From positions 1 through 64,000 of the forward strand of contig NW_024882927.1 of NCBI RefSeq assembly GCF_019059575.1: a stretch of 64,000 nucleotides of DNA. Direction: 5' to 3'. The notes beneath the pieces were generated by a model. The model worked only from the letters and a program-made list of their open reading frames with translations. It did not search any database and had not been told where the DNA came from. This DNA comes from Amphibalanus amphitrite (taxonomy: Eukaryota > Arthropoda > Thecostraca > Balanomorpha > Balanidae). The translations under genes and the position numbers were made by a program. Positions 45,546-56,417 of the stretch are shown here, in pieces (within the stretch, counting starts at the first letter, position 1; every line of letters starts with the position of its first letter).

Positions 45546-47383
45546 CGCCGGACGGGCCGTCAGGTCGGCTCAGTCATGCACTGCGCCAGTGGGCACACAG
45601 CTATCGGTTCACCAACTGGCCCGTAAATCACCTGACCCGGCGCCGGCCGATTTTGTCCTCTGACCGGCTGACTCAATAAAAGTCGCCGCGGATCAGCGTT
45701 AGCTGGTGCCGTGTGCGATTTACCGCTCTATCAGCCGCGGGTGTGGTGGGGTGGGGTGGCGGGCTGGGGACTGTGCCGTGACGCTGCTAGCGGCGCTCGC
45801 CGCGCCCCACCTCTGTCACGGAGCGCCGGCTTACAATCCACTAATGGAAATCGACACGGGACGCGTACACGACCGATCAGCTGGGTATTGAACGTGTCAG
45901 CTATGTATGGTGTAGGTGACATGTCAATAGTGCTGACTGGGCTGCATGCATATTGAATCGTGACCGCTACACATAGGTGTACGTGTTTAAATTGATGCAG
46001 CCATGCTGTGGTTGCATGTGGTTTTGGGGTAGATGCCTGCATGTAGTTGCATGAACACCACAAAATATCTCCTTCAAGCAATCCTCACAAATCTATCAGC
46101 ACTTACCAGTGCCTAGTATTTATAGGCACTTGTAGGTACGCTTCAAGATGTCATGAATCTAAGCCTATACCTACCTATGTATAGTGAGAAGTCTTAGCAT
46201 AAACCATGGCCTGGAAACGATCTCGGGTGCTGCTTTACCTGTGCCATCCTGGAATGATAAGTCATACAGAAATACATCTACCGATTGCTAGCTTACACTT
46301 TCTTAAAGTTAAGAAAGTTAATAGTTCTATTAACGTAGGCCTGTTAAAAAGAAATATAAATACAAGCAAACATTTAAGGTCATTATTGTATAGCTGCATT
46401 GATCAAAACATTCGGATGGATACGAGTGGTACCTTATAAACAAGTGAGACAAGCGATTCAAGTGAAGTAACTCATGAATATGCAATTGTTTGCATCACGT
46501 CATTTTCAAATACAATCAGAGCGTGATTCGTACAGCGGCTCCAACGGTTTACCGGCGATGAAGACACATAATGATCAGTCGGCGGTGGCTGATGCGATGT
46601 TTCCCTTCTTTACAAGTGATTTCCGATGAGTGATTGGGCTATTAGTGTGATTGGAGGGCACGTTTGGGTGTGCAGCGCGGCCGGGGCGGCGGGACCGCGC
46701 TGTGGCGTGTGCAGTACCCATCCGGGGTCGGCGCTGACCCCTCGGTCAGGTCGGCGCGCTACGGCCGCCGACACAGCACATTCGACTAATGAAATCATCT
46801 GGTAACGGGGCTGAACGCGCCGCAGTACTAGCTGCCGGCCCACTCGGCGTGCCGCGGGAACTGTTATGGCCAGTTACATAAGCTCGGGGTGAGTCTGCGA
46901 CCGGCAGAGGCCAGAGGCGGTTATGAGCGGCATCTCTCCCCAACACGGTCACTGCAGAGAGGCTGAGAATCGAGCGCTCGGGAGAGAAAGCAGGATCCAT
47001 GTGGGGTGGCACACCATTTAAATGTTCACAATGCTCGCAGACCCCGGTACATTAGGTCAACATGCTTAAACTCACGTGCTTACCTTTTGCGGTCCTAATT
47101 TGGTCAGATAAAATCAAATGTGTAACCGAAGTGCAGCAACAATACATTGCAGTCCAGAAACAGCTTTTCTTCTCACCATTCACGACAAAATTGCGACGAG
47201 GGTAACAACGGTAACAACAGAACGTTGAAGAATCATCAAAGTAGATCGCTGACTCGTGCTTCTGTGAGAAGGCAACGTTCTGCAGTAATGCAGGAATGGC
47301 TCAGCGTAGCCGCCTGTCAAAACGTTAAGGAGGTGAAAGACAGATTTGTGGAAAGACGCATTTCAGATACCCTCGTATATTTA
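45546..47383. other. Intergenic DNA, nothing firmly recognised
   Basis: A CpG-rich patch (45660-45830) includes a frame reading like a hydrophobic leader (V-T-L-L-A-A-L-A-A-P) but lacks an ATG. A second CpG-rich patch lies at 46650-46990. Confidence 0.3.
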
Positions 47384-47391
47384 CTTACGAG

Positions 47392-47939
47392 CAGGGTTGT
47401 GCTCGACTCAAAAAAACTTGCCGACTCGACTCATCGTTCAACTTCAGAAAGCCCTGACTCAACTCTGACTCAAACAAGGAGCTGATTTTTTCCCTTGACT
47501 CGACTCATGACTCAAGCGGCTCAATGAAAATATGAGTCGACTCAAACTTGACTCAATTTTTTTTTGTTGAGTCAAACGAGTTGACTCAAAATTGACTCAG
47601 ATAAAAAAGTTGTTGAGCGGGGGGGGGGGGGGTGAAAAAATCCGGCAGCAGGGCTAGGACGAAGTTGTTAAGCGGGGGGGGGGGGGAGGGAATGAAAATC
47701 TTGTTTCTAGAAAGTTGAGTCAGCTGACTCATGTTCCTAAATGTTTGACTCAACTCAATGCCAAAAGTTATTTTACTGACTCAACTCTGACTCAACTCAA
47801 CGCCTTAATATTTTTGTGCGACTCAACTCTGACTCAACTCAACAGCTCAACATTTTATCCGACTCGACTCAAATCTGACTCATTTGAGTCAGAGTTGAGT
47901 CAAATTTCTGACTCGACTCATGAGTCAAGCACAACCCTG
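47392..47939. mobile_element. hAT-like MITE, 548 bp, made of TGACTCAA repeats
   Basis: The termini are CAGGGTTGTGCTCGACTCA and the complement of CAGGGTTGTGCTTGACTCA. The perfect 8-bp duplication CTTACGAG is at 47384-47391 and 47940-47947. The interior is dominated by degenerate GACTCAACTCTGACTCA repeats and two G-runs (47619-47632 and 47674-47686). No transposase is seen. Confidence 0.9.
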
Positions 47940-47947
47940 CTTACGAG

Positions 47948-48810
47948 CGCTAAGAATCAATTAGCAATAACGGAAAACAGTAGGCAGTAGAAAACAGTAG
48001 AAAACAGTGTTATGTCTGCTTGGAACCCACAGAGCCAAAATGGCCAAAGTGTGCGCCAAACGAAAATAATCTACGTGGGTAAGTGCAGGTAAGAGCATGC
48101 GGTTGGTAAGAGTACGCAACAGCATTTTTTGTTGGTTTTAAATGAGATAGAATACCCATCTTTGGACCATAGAAGGGACTTTATATGGCGCATCTGTGCA
48201 GCAACAGGCAAGCAAGCATGTTGATGCGTCATATGTTCAAACAAGCATCATTGAAGAATAATTGATGGTCACGCATGCGTTGGAGTAGGTGCACCTAACT
48301 ACGTTGCATTGCTTTCACAAGACGAGCACGACTTCGTCGAAATCACAAGGATCATCGCTGGAGTTTCGGCGCCCGTCCGACCCAGACGACGTCACTGTGG
48401 CGTCACCGACGACCACTGACGGTGACAGCGACGGTCCATTTCGGGCCGGTCACATCGCTCTGAGATCGGCCCGGTCCCGTCGAACTGAGATCGGTCAGAT
48501 CTCCGCCGCTGCCCCCAGAGGTGACGGTGCGGGGCCGGCGGCAGACGGGTGCCACTCGTCCCGGCGCTGACCGCTGACCGCTGACCGACGCTGACCGCTG
48601 ACCGGCGGCCGCCTCTCCCGGCCACCACTGGCGGTCGGCGGCGGCGCCTCTCGGGCCACCGTCGGAGGCTGCGGACGGTCAGTTGGTGCCGGCGGTGGGC
48701 GCGGGAACACGTGCGCTCGGCGGGAAGGGCGGCCTGTTCGCCGCCGCTGGACTGAGTGGACTGCAGACTGAGCGGTGGGGGTGGGCTCGAGGGGGGATCA
48801 GCTGATTCGG
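47948..48810. other. Upstream region with a CpG-rich block at about 48360-48800
   Basis: The CpG-rich block carries GACCGCTGACCGCTGACC repeats at about 48566-48610 and ends just before the candidate first exon. It may be a promoter. No other feature is seen. Confidence 0.35.
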
Positions 48811-49300
48811 ATGGCGAGCTCTGATACCGCCGATATGGAGATCGTGCACCCGTTTGACTTCAGGTGAGTGTCAGTGCGAGTCAGGTGTGCCTGCACGGTT
48901 TGCGGAACTGCGATAATCCATTGATAGTCATATGGATTCAACTGAATATTTGAAATGGTATTTAGCTGTTTGAATATTATAAAGAAAAAATCCAGAAACA
49001 AAAATAAGCACATTTAGAACTCAGAAGCAACGTGCAGCACAGAACTTTGATAAAGCGTAATCACGCCCTGATTGTTGGAGCGAGCGATCTTATGCATTGG
49101 TTTAATTCTGACGATTTCTTTGCCGATACCTCTCGCCAAGTGCCGTGTACGAGTATTTTTCGTTACCCTGCTCATAGAGCGCTTCCTCTGAGTATTGTGA
49201 GACAGCAGGTCGCTCAGCTCCTCCACATCAACGTGTGCTCTGCCGACAGGAAGCTGGTGGCAGCAGAGGCGGCCGTCGACTCTCCGCTACCCGACACTCG
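48811..49300 (+). CDS. Candidate 5' end of an unidentified spliced gene (two small exons)
   Basis: Exon 1 (48811-48863) reads MASSDTADMEIVHPFDFR up to a consensus donor, CAG then GTGAGTG. After a 386-bp intron ending TGCCGACAG, a 51-bp exon (49250-49300) continues in the matching phase with KLVAAEAAVDSPLPDT and stops at another donor, CG then GTGAGTCC. Both exons preserve phase 2. The exons follow a CpG-rich block. I do not recognise the product, and no third exon can be fixed; a TTTCTCCAG acceptor at 49796-49804 would end quickly in a stop. Alternatives are chance splice-like motifs or a 5' end of a gene running beyond the window. Confidence 0.35.
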
Positions 49301-50724
49301 GTGAGTCCGGACGGCCACCGGGGGGGGGGGGGGGAGGGGGGGGGGGGGCAGCGGGATCACCTTACCACGCCTGAGCGGTCCGACAGATCAGAAACACAAT
49401 CATTGAGGAGCTGTGTCCTGATGTGACCGCCATTGGACGATATAATTTCAATATTTTCAGTAGAGGACTATTTACAATTCGGTCCACAGCGAAAATATAT
49501 TTATATCTCGCACTCCATTACGATGCATATATACCTAATCAATTATTATGTTTGCATCCGACTGAGATTGAAAAATAAAGCCTCGAAGTGTCGCGATGAA
49601 TGATGATGTTTCCTTTTCATGACATACCTATAATATTTGTAATACGTACCCACATTTGTCAATTTTTATGTTCAACAGATATCGCAAAGCATCGTAATGA
49701 CTGACAAAGTTTCTGATAGCCCGCTTTGAATTGCCTGAGAAGTTTATTTCCGAACTCGGACAAACACAATTGTAGCTAGCCATACGAGTTTCTTGTTTCT
49801 CCAGGTCAAGCAAGCTCTCCCGTACAACAAACTTCGATTATATCAAATGCATCAAAACTCTAATTTGAAAGTCAAAACAAATGCTTCATGTTTGCATGTG
49901 TCACGGAAGAGCCATTCATCAGACTGGACATTCAAACAATTTATGAAAGCAATAGTGCCTACATCGCTTCGACATTAACAGCTTTAGCTATAAGTAATTG
50001 ACTCGTTTGGTTCCACAATAGAATGGTTGATGTATGGCTGCCCGATGCTAATTTTCTGATGCGACCAGTAGGCAACAAAGCACTCATGAACACTCCCAGC
50101 AGCGACTGTGCTTGCAATGCTCATCCCGCATTTTCCTTGTGCTCATACCAGACACGTAACCAATATGCGGATGCATACGGGTGTTTTGGCTATGTAAATC
50201 TATACGAATTACGAGAAGCTCTTGATGGCGTTGAACATCTGCATATGCATTATGCAATGTATGTTATAGTCATACTTTCAGTCTAGAAGCTCAATCTCTG
50301 CTTGTAAGCGAGAGCGTGATAGTAATGGTTTGTCGGAGACCTATTGCGTATTATAAGGGATAGTAAACTTATGCTTTCCTCGAAGTGTACGGAAGCTGCC
50401 GCGAAATTGGGCATCGAAGTCTCTGCCAATGGTCGAGGAGCTTCCGGTCTGTATGTTATTAAACTCCATAGTGCGCATATCCAAGGAGGGACCCATGCGT
50501 CTTGGCTTGACGTCTGTCCGATCACCGATGACATAAACATGTCGGACTTGGGTGAAAGGGCGATGGGGAGGGTGAAGGCCTAATATTTACCTACTCCTCT
50601 TGGCATTTCGTAATTGGATACAACTATTGCCTTTTATACCATGACTAAACCGATACTTAGGAAGAGCCACATACGTGTGGACTGTGGACTGTGGAGAGGT
50701 TATTTTGGAGTGTCATTATCATTA
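49301..50724. other. Putative intron or intergenic DNA, nothing firm
   Basis: A G-run (49320-49348) follows the donor of the candidate exon 2. 50280-50583 is open on both strands for about 80 codons, but neither translation resembles anything I know. Confidence 0.3.
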
Positions 50725-50728
50725 TTAT

Positions 50729-51908
50729 CCCGCGCCCCGTTGGGCTCTGCCGAGCAACGCGCCCCGTTGGGGGGGGGGGCCATTTTGGCCCCCCCCCCCC
50801 TAAGATCTCGAGAACCACGCAACGTAGCGACAAGCGGCAAACGGTGTTGGATAGCCCTATCAGGGAACTACCTTGTGACCCAATTTTATTGACCTAGGTC
50901 AAACCGATGACGTCACAGGTCAGGTCAAAGGTCCAATTTTCACCGTTTACAGGCATTTCAAGAAATGCGTTGTAAAATCGAGTAAAATGCATTTCATTGA
51001 AAATCATCGATGGGGAAATGTTCTTCAAACACATATTTTGCTAGTTGAGGTCACTGATACCAGGTCAGGTCACTGAGGTCAGGTCACTGGGGGGTCACAA
51101 TATGAAAGTGTCGTGTGATACATGTTTTATGGTCCATTTTGCATGACAAATGCGATTATGTGGGTCAGGCAGCCTTTGGGGCCAGCTTAGGTCACTTTTT
51201 GGTCAAGGTCAGGTCAAGGTCAGGTCAAGGTCAGGTCAAATTAGGTCAAATTTCAAAGTTGATATTTTTGCATAAAATGGGTATCGCATCGATGCAGCTC
51301 GTCACGGGGAGTTCAATGGTGGTCTTTGTTTTGCCGTGCGAGGTCTAGAATCGCTGAAAATTGAGTTCAAAAATTTGACGTCATCATTTTTGAACAGTTT
51401 TTTTCGCTATAACTTGGCCAAAAAACGAGATATCGATCTGAAATTTGGTATGTATATAGAAGAGCGCAGGGACTATCACATATATTCCGTTTTTTTCGAA
51501 ATTCGGAAAAATTTTGGATTTTTTTTTTAGTTTTTCTAAAACAATCAATTTTTTGAAATTTTTTGGGTCAAAAACCCAAAATTTTGAAAATCCGAGATAG
51601 CAGTTTTGTAGCGCCGCTTTTTGTCTATTAGACCATATAAAGAACTTTGAAATTGCTTGATAACTGTAGATTTGGTGAGCGTTTCAAGATTGCATGTTTT
51701 TTGCTCATTTTTGCTCGAACATGACCTCAGTTTGACCTCAATAACTCCTGACCTAAGGTGACCTAAGACTTGAAATTTGGTGTGAAGGTGTCAAATTGAT
51801 GCCCGGAAAGGTACTGAAAATTTGGCGGCGCTGCGCGCCGCCGTTTTCTTGCTATTCAGGAAAAACCACAGGGGGGGGGGCCAAAATGGCCCCCCAACGG
51901 GGCGAGGG
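50729..51908. mobile_element. TTAA/TTAT-type MITE, 1180 bp, AGGTCA-rich
   Basis: The termini are CCCGCGCCCCGTTGGG and the complement of CCCTCGCCCCGTTGGG, flanked by TTAT (50725-50728 and 51909-51912). Inside lie GGCCATTTTGGCC hairpins beside G/C-runs and the GGCGGCGCTGCGCGCCGCC palindrome shared with the 24224 element. AGGTCA direct repeats are densest at 51201-51250. No transposase is seen. Confidence 0.85.
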
Positions 51909-52084
51909 TTATAAGTATTTTTTTACAACTGCATAACGTTGAGTGCTGATTCGGCTATGGATGCTGTAGCTGCCGAGGTTTCCATGACTTCTGAACCGAG
52001 CCTCCTGATTTTTGCAGTTAACTTATTTGATGTTCCCGATTTTGACGATGCTGCCCTGGTTGCTATTTAAGTCACCTCCGCCTT

Positions 52085-52335
52085 GTCTGGATGTCTGGAT
52101 GGCGCGGCCGACCGGCTGACCTGTCCGGCCCACCTGTCTGGCTGCAGTCCGGTCCACCTGTCCGGGTGACCTGTCCGGCTGACCTGTCCGGTCCACCTGT
52201 CCGGGTGACCTGTCCGGCTGACCTGTCCGGCCCTCCTGTCCGGGTGACCTGTCCGCCTGACCTGTCTAGCTGACCTGTCCGGCTGACCTGTCTAGCTGAC
52301 CTGTCCGGCTGACCTGACCGGCCCACCTCTGTCCG
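52085..52335. repeat. Minisatellite built on GACCTGTCCGGCT
   Basis: About fifteen units of 13-16 bp (GACCTGTCCGGCT, CACCTGTCCGGGT and similar). Short Pro/Thr-rich frames are compositional. Confidence 0.85.
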
Positions 52336-52444
52336 GTCGGTCGTCAGGCGATGGCCCCGTCGCCTATCAGCCTCAAATCGGGAGAATCTGGTGCGTCGCT
52401 GGTGTTCGCCAGCTCTCCGGCGACGCTCCCTCGGGAAGTGGTCA

Positions 52445-52640
52445 GCGGGCCTCACACGTGGATAGACACCGGGCCTCACATAGGGTCACACACCGAGCCT
52501 CACACAGGGTCACACACCGATCCTCACACAGGTTCAGACAGCAGGCCTCACACGGGCCCAGCAACTGGGCCTCACGCGCGGTTAGACACCGGGCCTCACA
52601 CAGGTTCAGGACCGGGCCTCACACGGGGTCAGACATGCAC
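52445..52640. repeat. Minisatellite built on GGCCTCACACAGGGTCACAC
   Basis: Seven or eight units of about 24 bp. The plus frame reads as T-G-P-H-T-G-S-H repeats without any protein signature. Confidence 0.8.
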
Positions 52641-53222
52641 GCATACAGGCCTTGCTAAGACTACGGCACAGAGCAGCTGCGATTGTCGCGGATTATAAAG
52701 CTGAAGCGGCTGCGGTGTATCACGTTCTGCTTAGTGTTCATTGTTCTCATCATGGCTTTAGTTTATAACGGTTTTTGTGGCACACTGGTATTTTTGCCCT
52801 TTATTCAGTTAGTAAATGCATTATTCATATCGAAAATGTATTTATCACATTTCTGACAGTGCATCCAGTTAGGCATGTGTGCGTGGCTGAAGGAAAGGGG
52901 CATGCAAGTAGCAAAGATAACAGCTTAAGCAAATTGTCCGACAGCTTGGGTTTGTTTTTCAATAGAAAAGCACAATGCTAGCTGAATGTGCTTTAGCTAT
53001 TGAACACAAATCTTTGACTAACCTAGTTGACTTTTACTTACTTTCATGCATCACACTAAAAAGGTACATATATGCGCGCAGCAAGCGTGGCTAAATGGTA
53101 ACCTCACATTTTTTTAATTGACTATCCACTTATCTTCTCTGAATATCCAGCCGGTCCAACCACTCCTATATCAGACAAGCGATGCACAGAATACTTTGTC
53201 CTTACCGTCCCATAACCAAACA
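52641..53222. other. 3' flank of the gustatory receptor gene
   Basis: AT-rich sequence with no gene recognised. Confidence 0.3.
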
Positions 53223-54587
53223 TCAGCCCACGTTCATCTGCATCATAATAACGAAATACGTCAGCACGAAACTGAGCAGGGAGAGTATATTCCTCTTCTC
53301 CACGACGAAGAGTCCCCAGACGTCGAAGGCGGGCGGCCGTCGGGTCCGCTCGAGAAGCAGGTGCAGCGCGAGACGGCCGGTCTGGGGCGTCTGGTCCGGC
53401 CAGCCGGCCTCGGTCAGCATCTGGTGCAGCTGCTGACCGCTGCTCAGCAGCCGGCTGCCGGCGCAGCTGGCCGCCAGCAGGCGCAGCGTGGCCGACACGG
53501 AGCCCAGCGGCAGCGTGTTGGCGCGCCCCGCGAACTGGGCGTCGCTGCCGAACAGGTTGACGCTGATGTAGCTGTGCAGCAGGATGTTGGTGGTGACGCA
53601 GGTGTAGAGGCTCAGCGCCGGCAGCGAGCAGAACGCAGCCGCATCCGCGGCCAGCCGGCTCACAGACAGGTGCGTGGTCCTCAGGTGACTCAGGTGACGC
53701 TCGAGCTCCGGGGACCACTTCGGACCCCCCAGCGGCGGCTCCCAGATGGGGCTCGGAGATGTGGCTGGTCGGATACGGGGTCGCAGCTCGTCCATAATCC
53801 ACAGACCTGCCTTAGAGAGTGGGCCAACGCTGCCTGTGTTACTGGAGAGCCATCCCTTCTCCGCGTCGCCGACCTGGTGATGATCCGGCGGCTGTCTTTC
53901 ACTGACATTTCCATTGACGTCATCCAGCGCCTCACTCCGCCGACCGATATGCTCCTGGCAGTACCTCTCCAGGCGCGTTTGGAACAGCGCCACCGCATCC
54001 GCCAGGCCAGCAAACAACAACTCGAACACGAGGGTGGTGCCGACCAGTACCACAGTCAGCAGCACCTGCAGCACGATGATGACCCAGTAGCCGGGCGGCG
54101 CCTGCAGCGCGGGCGGCACCGCCACAGGGATCGGGTACTTGGGATGGGACAGGCTCTCCTGGCTGAGGAAGCTGGCGGTTCCCAGGGTGCTGGCGCCGAT
54201 GAGGAGGCCGCAGGTGGTCACGGTCTGCAGTCGGAGGGCGGTGTGGTCGCCGGGGCGGCTCTGCGCGGCCGTGGCCTCCTCGAGGGCGGCGGTGCGGCGC
54301 AGCAGGTCGTGTAGGTGCCGCCGCCGGCGCAGTAGGTGAACCAGCAGCAGGAGCGTGTGGTATGTGAACAGACCCATGGTCAGGCTGTAGAGGACCGTCG
54401 GTGCCGAGTCGGCCACACTCACCGTGTTGACCGTGTTGGCGACCGCCGAGATCAGGCACATGGCAAGCGGCAGCAGTCGGACGACGCGCCAGCCGGCCCC
54501 CGGCCGCTCCTGCTGCACGTGCAGCCCGGTGAGCGTCAGCAGGGAGACTACGAGCACAGCGCGCCGCAGCAGCCGCGCGTGAGACAT
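53223..54587 (-). CDS. Gustatory-receptor-family seven-transmembrane protein (intronless)
   Basis: This is 454 residues in one exon, close to the usual 380-460 of arthropod gustatory receptors, which act as ligand-gated cation channels in chemosensory neurons. Hydrophobic segments lie at about 36-56, 64-86, 122-142, 167-198, 314-345, 357-382 and 430-450, with one further hydrophobic stretch near 8-22. The diagnostic C-terminal motif is present: TYFVIMMQ at 443-450 (family pattern T-Y, five hydrophobics, Q), with Met in place of the usual following Phe. Just before it is the typical FDVWGLFVVEKRNILSLLSF helix. The loop at about 205-310 is long and polar, which is unusual. The MSHARLLRR start is the first ATG in frame. 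Ligand and expression cannot be inferred. The GC-rich coding sequence leaves other frames open. Confidence 0.85.
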   Translation of the reverse strand: MSHARLLRRAVLVVSLLTLTGLHVQQERPGAGWRVVRLLPLAMCLISAVANTVNTVSVADSAPTVLYSLTMGLFTYHTLLLLVHLLRRRRHLHDLLRRTAALEEATAAQSRPGDHTALRLQTVTTCGLLIGASTLGTASFLSQESLSHPKYPIPVAVPPALQAPPGYWVIIVLQVLLTVVLVGTTLVFELLFAGLADAVALFQTRLERYCQEHIGRRSEALDDVNGNVSERQPPDHHQVGDAEKGWLSSNTGSVGPLSKAGLWIMDELRPRIRPATSPSPIWEPPLGGPKWSPELERHLSHLRTTHLSVSRLAADAAAFCSLPALSLYTCVTTNILLHSYISVNLFGSDAQFAGRANTLPLGSVSATLRLLAASCAGSRLLSSGQQLHQMLTEAGWPDQTPQTGRLALHLLLERTRRPPAFDVWGLFVVEKRNILSLLSFVLTYFVIMMQMNVG

Positions 54588-55413
54588 GACAGGGAGGTTC
54601 GGTAGCGGCGGTCGACGGACTAGACGGTTTTACGCACTCGGAGACAGCTCCTTGAGTGCGCTGAGTGGCCTAACTTCAACGGGTGGCACAACCATCACCG
54701 ATATCAGCACTCTGACTGACGTCAGCGTTATCGCGCCGCTTGTATTACCATGGAGCCTATCCCACTGTACTCCCTGCTTCACCGAGTCCTTCACTGCGCG
54801 GTGTAATGCCACTGCAGTTGCTGGGCTCCAGCCTGGCCCCAGCCCGCACCAATAACCGTAATACCCCGTTCAAATGGCGATTTATACCGAGCTCGGCTAC
54901 TCAATGGTCGTTGGCTCATGAGTGGTGGTAGCGCGGCTGGACATTGAATGCGGCGCCTTTGGTCACATGTTCCGCGCAGTTCCTCTATTCACGGTGAAGT
55001 GCCCATTTTTAACCGTAGATAACTATTGGTATGTCTGCCAATGGCGGGCCCCACCGCGATATTGATCGTTTTATTGAGGTGATGACGTGAATGGAGCCCA
55101 ACCTGATTCGAGAACCAATAATGCGATCACCTGCGATATGCATTTGCTTCTAAGCAGGTATGTCGGGACTGAAGCAATAACGAATGCACTCACATGTGCT
55201 TCAAAATCAATTATGGTATAGCATCTACCGTTCTATTAACGCGATGTCTTGGAGGCTGAAATTGTGGGGCTGTTTACACACTGAAATATATCAAGCTGTC
55301 ACAAGCATCGATTGCTCAGTAAATCGAACATTAGAAATGCTGTGTCGATGTTGCATGCATTATATCTTGGACAGATAACAATATTATTTTCTTCATGCGG
55401 AATGAAGTGGCGG
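54588..55413. other. 5' flank of the receptor gene
   Basis: Contains small ORFs on both strands without motifs and presumably includes the receptor promoter. I cannot point to a specific site. Confidence 0.3.
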
Positions 55414-56417
55414 TACACTCGGGGGCAGATTGATGTTCCACAACTCTTTATCCACCGGGTTCCTATGGCTCAGCATTGGCAGCAGCCGCCTGGTACCGGT
55501 AGACTGTGCCGCTTCACTTACTTGTCAAGCGGCACAGCCTACCCACACCGTATGACACCGGTCTGGGTCGGTGGCTGGAAGGCGATGTGGGCCGCCTGTG
55601 ACGTCAGCGCAGCGGTGAGGGCCGAGCCCGGAGGCATGGCTCGGGTCGGCGCGGCGCGGCGGCTGGCGAGGGCTGGGGAGTGAGGTGGGATGGGAGCACG
55701 GACATCGCGCGGCTGACCGAGTGTAGTTAACTTTCGCGTCTCAAGGCGCCAATTATTCTACCTAACAATTGTGCTAAAGCAGTTGTTAAAATGTCCTATC
55801 CCCAAGACAGCGCCTATCATCATACTTGCAATGCACATTACGACACACTTAAGCGTGGCAATGGGACAGCCGATATAGTTAACTTCACGGGCGTAGGAAC
55901 GTCATGAAAAGTGGGTGGGCCACCCTGTCAAGGGGCCTCCTTTTCTAGGGGGCCTCCTATTTTCAGGGGCCTCCAACTTTTGTCTCGTCCTGCTGGCTGA
56001 TTTCAAGGATGACCTCCAAATCTAGCTTCTGAGATCGGGCAGATGTACCCAGGGGCGTAACCGCTTAAGCGAACAGTGCGGAAAGTCCGCACCATTTTTG
56101 AAACTTATTCCCCCTCCGATTTTTTTAGAATCTATTTGCCGCAAACGGCGCATGACCCCTGAAAACCCTTACACAAATGTCTTCCTCGTTTCCCAGGTGC
56201 CCCCATTAGCTTCATAGGCGCCCTCTTTGGCATATAAGCGCCCTATGTATAGTCATCAGAGACATCGCTATATGCCCCACAGTCGCCCCGTTGTCGCATA
56301 CAATGTGCGCTTATCATAGGCGTCTCTCTTTTATGGACACTTGAAGGCGCCTCTCTTTGCCATGCCGGCGCCCCTGTTTCTTATGAATGCACCCCCATGG
56401 CATTGATCAATTGCAGA

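Noticed and set aside
45010..45663. Open frames of more than 200 codons rich in His, Cys, Leu and Pro
   Set aside because: They follow the period of the CCACTGTCACCTGTATCCAC minisatellite and have no protein signature.
45706..45891. Secreted peptide with a hydrophobic leader near 45780
   Set aside because: The frame has no ATG before the leader and no flanking splice acceptor that I could defend.
50283..50583. Gene at 50.3-50.6 kb, open on both strands
   Set aside because: Neither strand's translation shows a motif, and no splice or start evidence separates it from chance.
53118..54459. 398-codon plus frame and 175-codon minus frame over the gustatory receptor
   Set aside because: GC-rich shadows with no hydrophobic segments or motifs, whereas the receptor frame has a full membrane topology and the TY-x5-Q motif.
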